Shown: positions 53,242 through 62,702 of the stretch, piece after piece
Layout of the letters: the number at the start of each line of letters is the position of its first letter
Position numbering within the stretch: the first letter of the stretch is position 1
Source of the DNA: Pseudomonas libanensis
Lineage (GTDB): Bacteria > Pseudomonadota > Gammaproteobacteria > Pseudomonadales > Pseudomonadaceae
Direction of reading: 5' to 3'
DNA: 64,000 nucleotides
NCBI RefSeq assembly: GCF_001439685.1
Contig: NZ_JYLH01000007.1
Location: 1-64,000 of the forward strand
The notes under the pieces: generated by a model
Seen by the model: only the letters and a program-made list of their open reading frames with translations
The model's database searches: none
Told to the model about the DNA's origin: nothing
Translations under genes and position numbers: made by a program

Positions 53242-55183
53242 TGTCGGCTTCCTCCGGCAGTGTCGCAGTGACGGGCTGAGCTGCATCGGCACCGGTAGCA
53301 GCGCCACCGCCACCGCCGTTGATATCGACCTTTGCAGAGCCGTCAATCGTGACTTGGACGCCATTGATCGCTACGCCCGAAGCGCTGAGTACCAATGAGC
53401 TTGAACCGACCTTGAGCACCAACTCACTGCCGGCTTCAAGGGTGATCGTCTGCTGACCTTTGAGGTCGATACTGCCTGCGGTCAAATACTGTTTACCCCC
53501 CACTTTCGAATGGCTGTCCCCGTCAATACTCAAGGAGCAGTCCTTGCTTACCTTGACATTGCGACTGCCTTCCACCGACTCGTGCAGGTCCTTGGCAACC
53601 TTGACGAACTGGTTGGCTCCCGTGCTGATATGCCAATCGTTGCCCACACTGACGAACGCATCATTGCCAACCGTGACATCCTGGTTGCGCCCCGCATAAA
53701 TCAGCAGTTGTTCAGCGTCCTTCTTGTCTTCAAAACGCAGCTCGTTGTACATCTGCTGGTCGCCAAGCGATTGCGATTTAAAGCCAGAGCGTGAAGCCTG
53801 GTCGGGTAAATCCCAAGGTGGCCGGGTTCCAGCGTTATAAACGCCGCCGACCACCAGAGGTCGGTCCGGGCTGCCGTCCAGAAACTGCACCACCACCTCC
53901 TGCCCTACCCGCGGCAAGAACATTGCGCCCCAGCGTTTGCCAGCCATCGGCTGGGCGACACGTACCCAGCAGGAACAGTTTTCGTTTTCCTTGCCGCTGC
54001 TGTCCCAGTGAAATTGCACCTTGACCCGGCCATGTTTATCCACCCACTGTGACTCGCCGGATTTACCCACCACAAAGGCGGTCTGCGGCCCGCTAATGAC
54101 CGGCGTTGGCGTGCGAATGGGCGCACGGAATATCTGGCTGGTTTTGATCACCTCAACCCAGCCTTCAAAGCGAAGCTCGCCAAGCCCGCCCGTCGACTCT
54201 GGGCAACTGCCTGTCAGGGTCGATCGCACCACCAGGTATTTGGCGTTATGAGCCGACTGCGGATGATCGGTGAGTTCGAAGCGATGACCAGGCGTCAGGT
54301 AGGGTGTCGAGTGGGTCGCCTGCGCCACGCATTGGCGAGCGAACAGAGCCTGCGCCTGTACCTTGGCAAATGCATCGCCGGCACGCTGATCGGCAAAGAA
54401 ACCGGGGTACGACGACCGCTCATAATCGTCCAGCTCATACCCGGCAGCGACAGCGCTTTCGCCACGTTGAACGCTAGCCTCACGGCTGTTGGCCTTGCTG
54501 AAATCGTAGTCATGCAGCGAGACTTTTCCCGTCGTCATTTCAGAGCGCGATACCCAACTGAAAACGCTGGCGATGAAGTGGGGCTGGTGCGGTCGGTAGC
54601 TCATTTTGTCGCAGTGAGCTGCCGTTTTGTGGGCGCTCATGGCATCGACGATAACCAACTCGTGGCTACCGTCCTTAAAAGTGAAAAAATAATAAAGCCC
54701 TGCACGCTCCATCAATCGGCTGAAAAAATCGAAATCGCTTTCGCAGTACTGCACGCAGTATTCCAAGGCGTCATAGCGCGCCGTCACTTGCCAGTCCACC
54801 CTGCCCGGGTACTCGTCCAGCACCGCCGTCAGCACCTCGACTACCGTTTTTTCCTCAAAAAAACGATTGTGGCTCGCCAGCGTCAACAACCACAGCCACG
54901 GGCGCAACGTCAGCGTGTAGCGCCCCTGCTGGCCAAGTCGATCATCCTGGTCCACCGCGCTGATATGCCCGTGTATCCAGCGCACACCGCCATCGGAGGC
55001 ACTCAAGCCAACACCCAGTGTCTGGCCGAGCAACCGATTGGCGTCCAACTCGGTTTTGCTGCCCTGTACCTCAAGGGTGTACTGCGCGAGCATGCTCAGC
55101 CCCTCGCTCGCTTCAAAATGAATCAGCGATAACGTGCCAGCCGCTGAAGGCGCCTTGATCTGACTAGCCTTGAAGCTGCTCAT
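53228..55183 (-). CDS. vgrG: Type VI secretion spike protein VgrG
   Basis: VgrG forms the trimeric tip of the needle. The 651-residue protein has a gp27-like N-terminal part (SLIHFEASEGLSMLAQYTLEVQG, then the gp5 OB-fold with GKSGESQWVDKHGRVKVQFHWDSSGKENENCSCWVRVAQPMAGKRWGAMFLPRVGQEVVVQFLDG) and a C-terminal beta-helix (NDAFVSVGNDWHISTGANQFVKVAKD). The extension after it is only a short tail (ATGADAAQPVTATLPEE), so no effector domain is fused. It sits after the PAAR-like gene within the core operon. Confidence 0.94.
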   Translation of the reverse strand: MSSFKASQIKAPSAAGTLSLIHFEASEGLSMLAQYTLEVQGSKTELDANRLLGQTLGVGLSASDGGVRWIHGHISAVDQDDRLGQQGRYTLTLRPWLWLLTLASHNRFFEEKTVVEVLTAVLDEYPGRVDWQVTARYDALEYCVQYCESDFDFFSRLMERAGLYYFFTFKDGSHELVIVDAMSAHKTAAHCDKMSYRPHQPHFIASVFSWVSRSEMTTGKVSLHDYDFSKANSREASVQRGESAVAAGYELDDYERSSYPGFFADQRAGDAFAKVQAQALFARQCVAQATHSTPYLTPGHRFELTDHPQSAHNAKYLVVRSTLTGSCPESTGGLGELRFEGWVEVIKTSQIFRAPIRTPTPVISGPQTAFVVGKSGESQWVDKHGRVKVQFHWDSSGKENENCSCWVRVAQPMAGKRWGAMFLPRVGQEVVVQFLDGSPDRPLVVGGVYNAGTRPPWDLPDQASRSGFKSQSLGDQQMYNELRFEDKKDAEQLLIYAGRNQDVTVGNDAFVSVGNDWHISTGANQFVKVAKDLHESVEGSRNVKVSKDCSLSIDGDSHSKVGGKQYLTAGSIDLKGQQTITLEAGSELVLKVGSSSLVLSASGVAINGVQVTIDGSAKVDINGGGGGAATGADAAQPVTATLPEEADNGQA

Positions 55184-55199
55184 CGTGGGACTCGCTTCA

Positions 55200-55589
55200 T
55201 CATGAGATCAGTGTTTTCCGGGTGCCTGGATCCGCAACCTGAATTAGGCCTGCCCAGGTGCAGGAGCAGGTGGCGGTACTGCCCAGAGCAGGGAGTTTGC
55301 CGATCAAAGTCTTTGTAACGTCGGGAATCCATGGCGTGACCGTTACCGGCAAACACGGCATCGGCGTCAATGCCCCCATCGCTGCCGATGTCGCCGCCGC
55401 GACCTGTGGATTGGCCAGGGAGCTGCACATTCCAAACGAGCAGATATTGACCATCGGCAGGTGATCCATGATGGTCGCCGCTAATTGACCTTCGACAAAC
55501 ACCCGATTGATGGGCAGTACAATCAACTTGGCTTGCGTATTGCCGAATGAACAGCGCAACGAAGCCCCCATGACCACTTGTGCCGGCAT
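55200..55589 (-). CDS. PAAR-like protein (DUF4280 type)
   Basis: A 129-residue protein: MPAQVVMGASLRCSFGNTQAKLIVLPINRVFVEGQ, then MVNICSFGMCSSLANPQVAAATSAA and PMPCLPVTVTPW, ending with a CTWAGLIQVADPGTRKTLIS strand. The spaced Cys and CSFGM/NPxVAxAT/PMPC blocks are those of DUF4280, a PAAR-like sharpening tip for VgrG. No effector domain follows the tip. It lies directly upstream of vgrG, as expected for the partner that loads on its spike. Confidence 0.82.
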   Translation of the reverse strand: MPAQVVMGASLRCSFGNTQAKLIVLPINRVFVEGQLAATIMDHLPMVNICSFGMCSSLANPQVAAATSAAMGALTPMPCLPVTVTPWIPDVTKTLIGKLPALGSTATCSCTWAGLIQVADPGTRKTLIS

Positions 55590-55610
55590 ATGCCTTTGCT
55601 CCTGAATCAG

Positions 55611-56597
55611 TCACTGAAAAAAACGTGCCGCTGTGAAACGCCAATGCCGATGCCTGCGCGGCTCGCCGACCGCCGCCAACCAGGTTGCCTGGCCCAGCGG
55701 TAATTGGCTTCCCAGGCGCAACTGCACGACCTGTGCAGGATCGAGCTGTAATTGAAGGTCCCATTGAAAAGTGCGGCCGACATAACGCTCGACCAACTGA
55801 TAGAGCGGCAAGAGGAACGCTGCGCCGGGTAAAAGCCTCTGGTAATCGCACCACGACAGTGGCCCCAGTTGCAGCGTAAAACTGTGTTGGACATTCCAGG
55901 CATGCTTGCCCACTAGCGTTGCCACGCCCAGTTGGCTGGACTCCTGTCGACGCCCGAGCCTGAGGCATTGCTCAGGCTCTAAGGCTGCACGCCGCCCAAC
56001 CAAGGTTTGCACACTGACCGGCACCTGCAAAAAGTCCCTGACCATCGCAAGTAAACCGCGAGCACTGCGTCGCTGGTCGACCATCTGGTTGACGTAATAA
56101 GTTCCAGCCCCGGGCAATGCGCTCATTCGTGCGGGTGAGAAAGCCGATACATAGTCGCGAAAGCGATCTTGTGCTGGCCGATCAGCCGACACCACCGGGC
56201 GAGCCATGGCCCAACTGCGGTAGAGCAGACTCAACAATCGATGATGAAAGACATCCAGAAAATGCGCGGCGCCAGGGTCGTTATGATTGACCTGCAACGA
56301 CAATAGCCTTTCACTGAAATGTAATGGCATCGGCCCATTAACGCCGGTCAAACCGAAGAAATTGACCAACAGGCAGGCCGCTTGCCCTTCACGCAGGCGC
56401 CAACCGGCAATCATCGCCGGCTGAAACGCCAGGGACACTTGCTGCGCCAGACGCACAGGGTCGTCGCGCAGATGGTCAGCGGTCCCCCAGCGTGGCATCT
56501 TTGGGTAGGCAGACTCAATACAGCGCATCGCACTGAAAAATTCATAGCGCCATGGCCATTGTCCTAGAGAGGGTCGGCGAATCACAAGGTCATGCAT
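55611..56597 (-). CDS. tssG: Type VI secretion baseplate protein TssG
   Basis: TssG forms the baseplate wedge with TssE and TssF. I take ATG 56597 (MHDLVIRRPSLGQWPWRYEFFSAMRCIE), 328 residues, because GAGG lies nine bases before it; ATG 56618 is possible. Family blocks include VRLAQQVSLAFQPAMI, LLVNFFGLTGVNGPMPLHFSE and FLDVFHHRLLSLLYRSW. It overlaps the tssF stop by 16 bp. Confidence 0.9.
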   Translation of the reverse strand: MHDLVIRRPSLGQWPWRYEFFSAMRCIESAYPKMPRWGTADHLRDDPVRLAQQVSLAFQPAMIAGWRLREGQAACLLVNFFGLTGVNGPMPLHFSERLLSLQVNHNDPGAAHFLDVFHHRLLSLLYRSWAMARPVVSADRPAQDRFRDYVSAFSPARMSALPGAGTYYVNQMVDQRRSARGLLAMVRDFLQVPVSVQTLVGRRAALEPEQCLRLGRRQESSQLGVATLVGKHAWNVQHSFTLQLGPLSWCDYQRLLPGAAFLLPLYQLVERYVGRTFQWDLQLQLDPAQVVQLRLGSQLPLGQATWLAAVGEPRRHRHWRFTAARFFQ

Positions 56598-58459
56598 TGA
56601 GTCGCCCTCGCCGGCCATGTCTTGATATGACCACGTGTCGCACTGTGCAGCTCGGTCTCGGTGAACGAGTTAAGTGCGCAGTAATGTGCGAAGAACGCCT
56701 CCAGTATCGAGCCGAACGCGTAGGTCCCTGTGCTCTCACAAGCGCCGTCGTCCAGCGTCAACATGAGTTTTAACCCTCGGCCAAACGTCACCGGGCCAGG
56801 CCCCGGAAGCCGTCGCGTGATCACCTGTGCACGCAACGAATGGATAGCCTGTAACAGCCTGCTGCTCACGCTATCGTCGGCGATGTATAAGGACAGCAGA
56901 TCGCACAGCGCCCGCGCGCCCGCCTTACCATCCTCTTCGGCCAGCGGCAAAAAGTTGCGCGAAAGATGGCGTATCGCTTGCCATTGCCGCTCCCCCTGAA
57001 GCGGCGCGGGTACCGGCTTGGAGGGGCCGGCGACACAGCGCACGGACAAGACTGGCGCACTGACATCGAGTGCAAAATCCGTGTTGCCCTGCCCCAGTGG
57101 AATCCTCAACGGCAAATCACGATTGGAGCACCGTACTTTCAGCGCCAGTTGCTGAAGGTCACTCTCGCCCTCGGGAAGCGAAGCGATAACCAACGACAGG
57201 CTGACATCGCTGCCTTGATAGTTGGACTCACGGCTCATCGCCCTGTCGGGCCTGCGGCTCAGACCGCGATGCAACTGATAAAAACCCGCCGCTCGCACGC
57301 CGCTGCCAGCCAGTGCCTGAGGCGCATAGAGAGGCAAAAACACCAGCCGTTCCCTGGACCCCGCGCAATAACCATGCACCGAGAGAACGTCCAGCACCTC
57401 GTGGGCCAGACGATTGGACTTGTCGACAACCACCGGCAACTCTTGGCGGTGCGGGTCGTACGCAACGTGATCGGTATACTTGGCAAACAGGTTGATCGCC
57501 GGCGCACAGAACAGCGCAAAACTGCTGACATCCAAACGTGCGGGGAGCGGTAACGTGAGTGATCGAAACAGAATCACCAACTCCAACTGATCAGAGCGGC
57601 ATGCGCGCACCGCCGGCCCTAATCCGCCCAATGTCACGAAGCGTTGTGCAGGCGCGAATGCCAAAAACTGCCTCAACTGGGCAAACGCTGAATCGCTCAC
57701 CGAGGAGGGTACTGGCTGTCCTTCCTCGCGGGGCTCACGATAGGTCTGCGTTATCTGGTGCGGTTCGATCCTATGCTCCCATGGTGCATCACTTTCGGCC
57801 GGTCGCACGAGTACGCCACACGCATGTGCCAGCAACGCCTCCTGTAAAACCATCGGCAATGAATCGGTGCCAGGCAGAAACAATGTCAGCGCCTCAATTG
57901 CCAATTGCTCGAAGCGTAGGCCCGAGGTCGTACGTACATTCAAGCGCAACGCAGACACGGCTTGATCGGCCAATGCCGACGGCAAACCTTTAAGCAATCG
58001 GGAGCTGGGAAGGTAGCCCACAGATTCCAGACGAATCGGCCACAACGTGACCGGCGCAAGGCTTCTGAACTCGCAACGAGGCACTTGCCCCTCGCGATCC
58101 AGGCTTGAACGCAGGGCCGTATCGCTGGGTAGGGTATAACCCGACGCCAAGTTGCCCTCTTGCAGGTCCGGAGCAAACTGGACCACCGCCATTGAGGGCA
58201 CCGGCAACAAAAACTGTGGTTGAATCAACGCCAACAGGTTCTGTGTGAACGTTGGAAACTCCGCCTCCATTTGCAGTTGCACGCGGGCGGTGAGAAAACT
58301 CAAGCCTTCGAGCAAGCGCTCCACCGACGGGTCCGTGACCTCGTCATGGCCCAACCCCAAAGCGCTGGCCACCTTCGGGTAATCCTTGGCGAACTCACTG
58401 CCCGCCTCGCGCAAAAAATTCAGCTCGCGCTCATACAAACGTAATAGGCGATCATCCAT
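56582..58459 (-). CDS. tssF: Type VI secretion baseplate protein TssF
   Basis: TssF is the largest baseplate wedge protein. Starting at ATG 58459 it has 625 residues: MDDRLLRLYERELNFLREAGSEFAKDYPKVASALGL is the family start, then the ARVQLQMEAEFPTFTQNLLALIQPQFL block. ATGGATGA overlaps the tssE stop, so this start is preferred over ATG 58471. The C-terminal half (RHLSRNFLPLAEEDGKAGARALCDLLSLY) is typical. Confidence 0.94.
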   Translation of the reverse strand: MDDRLLRLYERELNFLREAGSEFAKDYPKVASALGLGHDEVTDPSVERLLEGLSFLTARVQLQMEAEFPTFTQNLLALIQPQFLLPVPSMAVVQFAPDLQEGNLASGYTLPSDTALRSSLDREGQVPRCEFRSLAPVTLWPIRLESVGYLPSSRLLKGLPSALADQAVSALRLNVRTTSGLRFEQLAIEALTLFLPGTDSLPMVLQEALLAHACGVLVRPAESDAPWEHRIEPHQITQTYREPREEGQPVPSSVSDSAFAQLRQFLAFAPAQRFVTLGGLGPAVRACRSDQLELVILFRSLTLPLPARLDVSSFALFCAPAINLFAKYTDHVAYDPHRQELPVVVDKSNRLAHEVLDVLSVHGYCAGSRERLVFLPLYAPQALAGSGVRAAGFYQLHRGLSRRPDRAMSRESNYQGSDVSLSLVIASLPEGESDLQQLALKVRCSNRDLPLRIPLGQGNTDFALDVSAPVLSVRCVAGPSKPVPAPLQGERQWQAIRHLSRNFLPLAEEDGKAGARALCDLLSLYIADDSVSSRLLQAIHSLRAQVITRRLPGPGPVTFGRGLKLMLTLDDGACESTGTYAFGSILEAFFAHYCALNSFTETELHSATRGHIKTWPARATQCMTL

Positions 58460-58925
58460 GATGCTTGCCATATGGCTGGACGCTCACTTCACCGCTCTCG
58501 GTATTCCACGAAGCCTGCAGCCGAAACGACCACTGCGAGGCGCGGTGACGCGTTTCGCCTTGTAACAAAAACTTGAAATAGCTGGAGCTACCAGAACCAG
58601 GCAACAGTTGTACCTGCAAAGTATGGCTGAGCACCCGGGGCTCAAAATCTCGAATCAAGGTACGGATACGAAGTTCCAGTGCTTTGAGGTCAACGCTCGA
58701 TAACAGCACACCTGCAAAATTACCGAGACCACAATTGAGTACCGAACGGGCAACCCGCGGCTGCCCACTCAGTTCATAAAAGCAGCCCAACCCTGTTGAG
58801 TTGAACAACTGTGCCAACTCATGACATAGCCGCCCTACACCGTCTGGAGGCGCCGTCAGGTCATTGCCATAGGCACCGGTAGAGCTGGTCAATCGATCCA
58901 GCAGTGATGCTGTGGCAATAGACAT
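58452..58925 (-). CDS. tssE: Type VI secretion baseplate protein TssE
   Basis: TssE is the gp25-like baseplate wedge that nucleates the sheath. The 157-residue protein has the gpW/gp25 pattern FNSTGLGCFYELSGQPRVARSVLNCGLGNFAGVLLSSVDLKALELRIRTLIRDFEPRV with the EPR-type contact motif. It begins after a 52-bp gap from hcp, and its stop overlaps tssF. Confidence 0.9.
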   Translation of the reverse strand: MSIATASLLDRLTSSTGAYGNDLTAPPDGVGRLCHELAQLFNSTGLGCFYELSGQPRVARSVLNCGLGNFAGVLLSSVDLKALELRIRTLIRDFEPRVLSHTLQVQLLPGSGSSSYFKFLLQGETRHRASQWSFRLQASWNTESGEVSVQPYGKHHG

Positions 58926-58977
58926 ACAGAGACCTCAACAGACTATTGGGCGGTTATCAAACAACTGAAGAAACCCA

Positions 58978-59451
58978 TCACCCGGCTTTTTTGGCCAGCA
59001 AATCGTAGGTTTTTTCAACATCGCCATTCTTGGTATTACCGTTGAACTCAACGTACTTGAATTTGATTTTGGTGAAGCTCAAGTGAAGACGCTCGGTCGG
59101 ACGACTCTTGGAACCTTCAATGACATAGCTGGTGAGCAGTGCATCACTCAAGGTAATAATCAAATACGGTTGCGTATCTTCCGTACTGCCGCCGGTCTGC
59201 AGCACCGTCAGCGTGGCCACGCCCAACGACTTGCCATTGGTCGATTGCAGAAACAGATCGGGGGAAGAAATATCGGTGGACTTCGTCAGGCTCATTTCCG
59301 AAATATTCGAAACGCCGGTTTGACGCTCGCCGTCATTAATCGCTACGTAACGGGAAGAACCAAAAGAGTAGGAGTCAATAACGATCTCGCCTTTATGGTT
59401 CGCTTCGGTGCAGGTGCCTTTAATCTCGGTTTCAAACTTAAGTGCAATCAT
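58978..59451 (-). CDS. hcp: Type VI secretion tube protein Hcp
   Basis: Hcp hexamers stack to form the needle tube. The 157-residue protein has the two-sheet barrel pattern MIALKFETEIKGTCTEANHKGEIVIDSYSFGSSR and the helix-loop block SEMSLTKSTDISSPDLFLQSTNGKSLGVATLTVL, ending with KIKFKYVEFNGNTKNGDVEKTYDLLAKKAG. It is inside the sheath and baseplate operon with 65 bp upstream and 52 bp downstream, so it may carry its own extra promoter to reach the high levels it needs. Confidence 0.95.
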   Translation of the reverse strand: MIALKFETEIKGTCTEANHKGEIVIDSYSFGSSRYVAINDGERQTGVSNISEMSLTKSTDISSPDLFLQSTNGKSLGVATLTVLQTGGSTEDTQPYLIITLSDALLTSYVIEGSKSRPTERLHLSFTKIKFKYVEFNGNTKNGDVEKTYDLLAKKAG

Positions 59452-59516
59452 GATGAGCCTTCTGGTTCAGGAAAATAGTGCGTTAAATAACAGATCGAGC
59501 GCTAAACTCGTCGGCC

Positions 59517-60995
59517 TCAGTTCTTGACGGAGGGCAGTTGAGAAACCAGGCGCAGCGAGACGGTCAGGCCTTCCAATTGGTAATGCGGGCGCAAATAAAA
59601 CTTGGCTTGGTAAAACCCTGGATTCTCCACAATGTCCTCGACCACAACCTCGGCACTGGCCAATGGTTTGCGTGCCTTATCGGCATCCGTCGCGGTACTT
59701 GGGTTGCGCTCGACGTAACGGATAATCCAGTTGTTAAGCCAGGTCTCCATGTCGGCGCGTGATTTGAACGAACCGATCTTGTCGCGCACGATGCACTTGA
59801 GGTAATGCGCGAAACGGCACGTGGCAAACAAGTAAGGCAGGCGCGCAGACAGCTTGGCGTTGGCTGTCGCGTCAGGATCACTGTATTCCTGGGGCTGGTG
59901 CAGCGACTGCGCACCGATAAAGGCCGCCAGTGTCGAATTTTTGCAATGCACCAACGGCATAAAACCGTTCTTTGCCAACTCCAACTCACGCCGGTCGCTG
60001 ATCGCGATTTCTGTGGGGCACGTCATGTCCACGCCGCCGTCTTCAGTTGGGTAGGTGTGCAGGGGCAAATCACTGATCGCGCCGCCCGATTCAATCCCGC
60101 GAATACGTGAGCACCAGCCGTATTCTTTGAACGATCGGTTAATACTGACGCCCATGGCGTAAGCCGCGTTGGTCCACAGATAATTGTCGGCCTGCCCATC
60201 GGTCACTTCCTCGAAAGCGAATTCGTCCACCGGGGCCGTTTTAGCGCCGTACGGAATTCGCCCAAGAAATCTCGGCATTGTCAGCCCCACATAGCGCGAG
60301 TCTTCACTAGTGCGCAGGTTGCGCCACGCCGCATAATCAGCGGTTTGAAAGATTTTCGTCAGATCACGCGGGTTGGCCAGTTCACGCCAGGAATCCATCA
60401 TCAGCACGCTTGGCATAGCCGCACTGATCAACGGTGCATGGGCCGCCGCTGCAATCCTGGCCATAGAGGCGAGCAGCGTCACATCCGGCGGGCTGTGATC
60501 AAAATAGTAATCGGCAATCAACACTCCAAACGGTTCACCACCAAACTGCCCGTATTCATGCTCATAGATTTTCTTGAACAGCGGGCTTTGGTCCCACGCC
60601 GCGCCTTTGAATTTTTTCAACTCATGAGCGACTTCAGCCTTCGATGCATTGAAAAACCTTATTTTCAATTGCTCGTCGGTTTCCGTGTTGCTGACCAGAT
60701 ATTCCAGGCCCCGCCAGGCCGATTCAACGGCTTGAAAATTGGGGTGATGCAACACAACATTGACTTGCTCGGCGAGTTTTTGATCAATCTCGGCGATTAA
60801 CGCCGAAATGGTACTTAACGTGTCATCGGCAATCAGCTGAGTATTGCGCAATGCATGCTTGGCCAGCGTGTGCACGGCCGACTGAATCAGGCCCCGGGCC
60901 TGCTCACTGCGAGGTTTGAATTCGCGTTGCAACAGATCATTAAACTCACTGTTGGAAACGACGACTGGAATGGACTGCTGAACAACACCAGACAT
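59517..60995 (-). CDS. tssC: Type VI secretion sheath large subunit TssC
   Basis: TssC (VipB-like) polymerises with TssB into the contractile sheath. The 492-residue protein contains HHPNFQAVESAWRGLEYLVSNTET, YEHEYGQFGGEPFGVLIADYYFDHSPPDV, FVPKIL-like FTAKI region LTMPRFLGRIPYGAKTAPVDEFAFEE and SGGAISDLPLHTYPTEDG. Length is normal. Together with TssB it is normally recycled by ClpV, whose gene is not in this window. Confidence 0.96.
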   Translation of the reverse strand: MSGVVQQSIPVVVSNSEFNDLLQREFKPRSEQARGLIQSAVHTLAKHALRNTQLIADDTLSTISALIAEIDQKLAEQVNVVLHHPNFQAVESAWRGLEYLVSNTETDEQLKIRFFNASKAEVAHELKKFKGAAWDQSPLFKKIYEHEYGQFGGEPFGVLIADYYFDHSPPDVTLLASMARIAAAAHAPLISAAMPSVLMMDSWRELANPRDLTKIFQTADYAAWRNLRTSEDSRYVGLTMPRFLGRIPYGAKTAPVDEFAFEEVTDGQADNYLWTNAAYAMGVSINRSFKEYGWCSRIRGIESGGAISDLPLHTYPTEDGGVDMTCPTEIAISDRRELELAKNGFMPLVHCKNSTLAAFIGAQSLHQPQEYSDPDATANAKLSARLPYLFATCRFAHYLKCIVRDKIGSFKSRADMETWLNNWIIRYVERNPSTATDADKARKPLASAEVVVEDIVENPGFYQAKFYLRPHYQLEGLTVSLRLVSQLPSVKN

Positions 60996-61032
60996 GGGTT
61001 ACACCTGTTCAAATAAGAATGGAAAACACGCG

Positions 61033-61554
61033 TCAAACATCCACTGCCGCATCGGCAGGCGGATTGCTGTGTGCCAGTAACGAGGCCATTAACACGGGGT
61101 CTTCCAGCAATTGAGCCATCAATTGCTCAGCGCCGCTTTTACCATCCATGTACGTCAACAAGTTTGCCAGTTGATTGCGCGCTTCAAGTAACTCGCGCAA
61201 CGGCTCGACATTGCGTGCGACCGCACCCGGGGAAAAATCTTCCATCGTGCTCATGCTCAGTGAAATCGCCAGGTGGCCGTCACCGCTGAGTTTATTTGGC
61301 ACCGTCATTTTTACTTGAGGGTTGATCGCACCCATGCGGTCATCAAAGTTATCAATATCAATATCCAGAAACTTACGCTCAGAGAAAATTGGCAACAGAC
61401 TGCGGTTCGCCCCTGACAAATCAGCAAACACACCGTTAACAAACGGAATGGCGACGGTTTTCTCTGCGCCGTACAGTTCAACTTCATATTCAATTTGCAC
61501 GCGTGGCGCACGATTCCGGCCAATGAATTTCTGACCGCTGTTATTACTCGACAT
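61033..61554 (-). CDS. tssB: Type VI secretion sheath small subunit TssB
   Basis: TssB (VipA-like) partners TssC. The 173-residue protein begins MSSNNSGQKFIGRNRAPRVQIEYEVELYGAEKTVAIPFVNGVFADLSG and ends with the AEQLMAQLLEDPVLMASLLAHSNP helix, the region that in other species carries the ClpV-binding motif or the TssC contact. It precedes tssC by 37 bp. Confidence 0.95.
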   Translation of the reverse strand: MSSNNSGQKFIGRNRAPRVQIEYEVELYGAEKTVAIPFVNGVFADLSGANRSLLPIFSERKFLDIDIDNFDDRMGAINPQVKMTVPNKLSGDGHLAISLSMSTMEDFSPGAVARNVEPLRELLEARNQLANLLTYMDGKSGAEQLMAQLLEDPVLMASLLAHSNPPADAAVDV

Positions 61555-61579
61555 ACGACTCGACCTGGTAAAAGATTAA

Positions 61580-62590
61580 TTAATCCGCGACGCGACCGCC
61601 CAAGCGGCGCAAGTCGGTAACAGAGTTAGGTGCCAGTTCCTCGATAATATCGATGAAACTCATGGTGGTAATTCGGCGAACCCTGGCAATCAAAAAGGGA
61701 ACCGGGCTTGAAGGTTCATGCCGTTGGTAGTACGAGCAGATCGCATCCAAGGCGCGAACCACGTCCTCCCGAGACTCACAAGTGGAGCCAGTGCGTTCGT
61801 GGTTTTGGGCCCTTGAGACCGAAGATGCACGTTCTGAGGGTTGTACCGATGGCCGTTTCGTCACTACTAAACGTAAACGGTCTTCGATCACCCGCCCCCA
61901 CTTTTGCAACGATTTGCTTAAGCCAAGAAAAGGTGAAATCCCCTGCACAGCGGTTTTTTCGTCCAGATCCGCCGTCATTTCATCAAGCACAGTACGCAAA
62001 GCATTTATCAGCCCAAGACTGCGCATTAATTCAGTCGAGCAGTTGGGTTCTATCAACTGGGTCAACAGTGCCAAGTGCTCGCTATGCTGCGCGCCCTCAG
62101 TGCTGCTAATAGTGTCCAGGTCTCCAAGGCAGAGGGTTTGGCCGTCCTCGGTGCGTGCCAATACCTGACGCTTGAGCACGCCAATCACGGTGGACGGTAC
62201 CACCAGCTCTGCCAGGGTATTAATCCGAATCAATGGATCGAACTGATCCTCGGCGACTAGTTGGGGGTGCACACTTTCCCAGCGTTGCCGCACCAGCCAG
62301 GCCACAAGGCGCAAACCGTCCAAATACCCATTCAAGCCACAGCGGTCAAGTAACGCGCGTGTCAGAATTACCATCACCCGCAGGTCCAGTGTCTGCTCAT
62401 ACAAACCTCGACATAGGGCCTCAACGTGCGGCCAATCTGTCGTCTGGGTGACATACACATGCTCGCCGTATTCAACAGTTTCGGCTGTACGTGAAGCTTG
62501 CTCCAGCTCGACGAATTCGGCCGTATACTCAAGGTCGCGGCCACAGGAGCGATTACTGAGCGCGCTAATATATTCATCTACATAATTCAT
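61580..62590 (-). CDS. tssA: Type VI secretion TssA (ImpA N-terminal family)
   Basis: TssA caps the growing sheath and primes tube assembly. The 336-residue protein has the ImpA_N domain (about 60-170: LYEQTLDLRVMVILTRALLDRCGLNGYLDGLRLVAWLVRQRWESVHPQLVAEDQFDPLIRINTL) with a linker and a C-terminal helical part (RRITTMSFIDIIEELAPNSVTDLRRLGG). This is a short TssA form. It is the first gene of the operon; its promoter should lie in the A+T-rich 62591-62702, where I see no sigma54-type GG/GC boxes. Confidence 0.92.
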   Translation of the reverse strand: MNYVDEYISALSNRSCGRDLEYTAEFVELEQASRTAETVEYGEHVYVTQTTDWPHVEALCRGLYEQTLDLRVMVILTRALLDRCGLNGYLDGLRLVAWLVRQRWESVHPQLVAEDQFDPLIRINTLAELVVPSTVIGVLKRQVLARTEDGQTLCLGDLDTISSTEGAQHSEHLALLTQLIEPNCSTELMRSLGLINALRTVLDEMTADLDEKTAVQGISPFLGLSKSLQKWGRVIEDRLRLVVTKRPSVQPSERASSVSRAQNHERTGSTCESREDVVRALDAICSYYQRHEPSSPVPFLIARVRRITTMSFIDIIEELAPNSVTDLRRLGGRVAD

Positions 62591-62702
62591 AAGCGCAGAG
62601 CGATCTCAGTGTTTACTTATTACAAGGCGTAAAGATACTTGGCGCGATATTCAGCACAACATTAATTCACATCAATATTGAATGAAATTAATCCACAGTA
62701 TT

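Noticed and set aside
55180..55968. 262-codon minus-strand frame over the PAAR-like gene and tssG
   Set aside because: It crosses two genes with clear family signatures in another frame and has none itself.
62591..62702. Sigma54 promoter for the T6SS operon
   Set aside because: No GG-N10-GC pair with matching context was found on the minus strand upstream of tssA.
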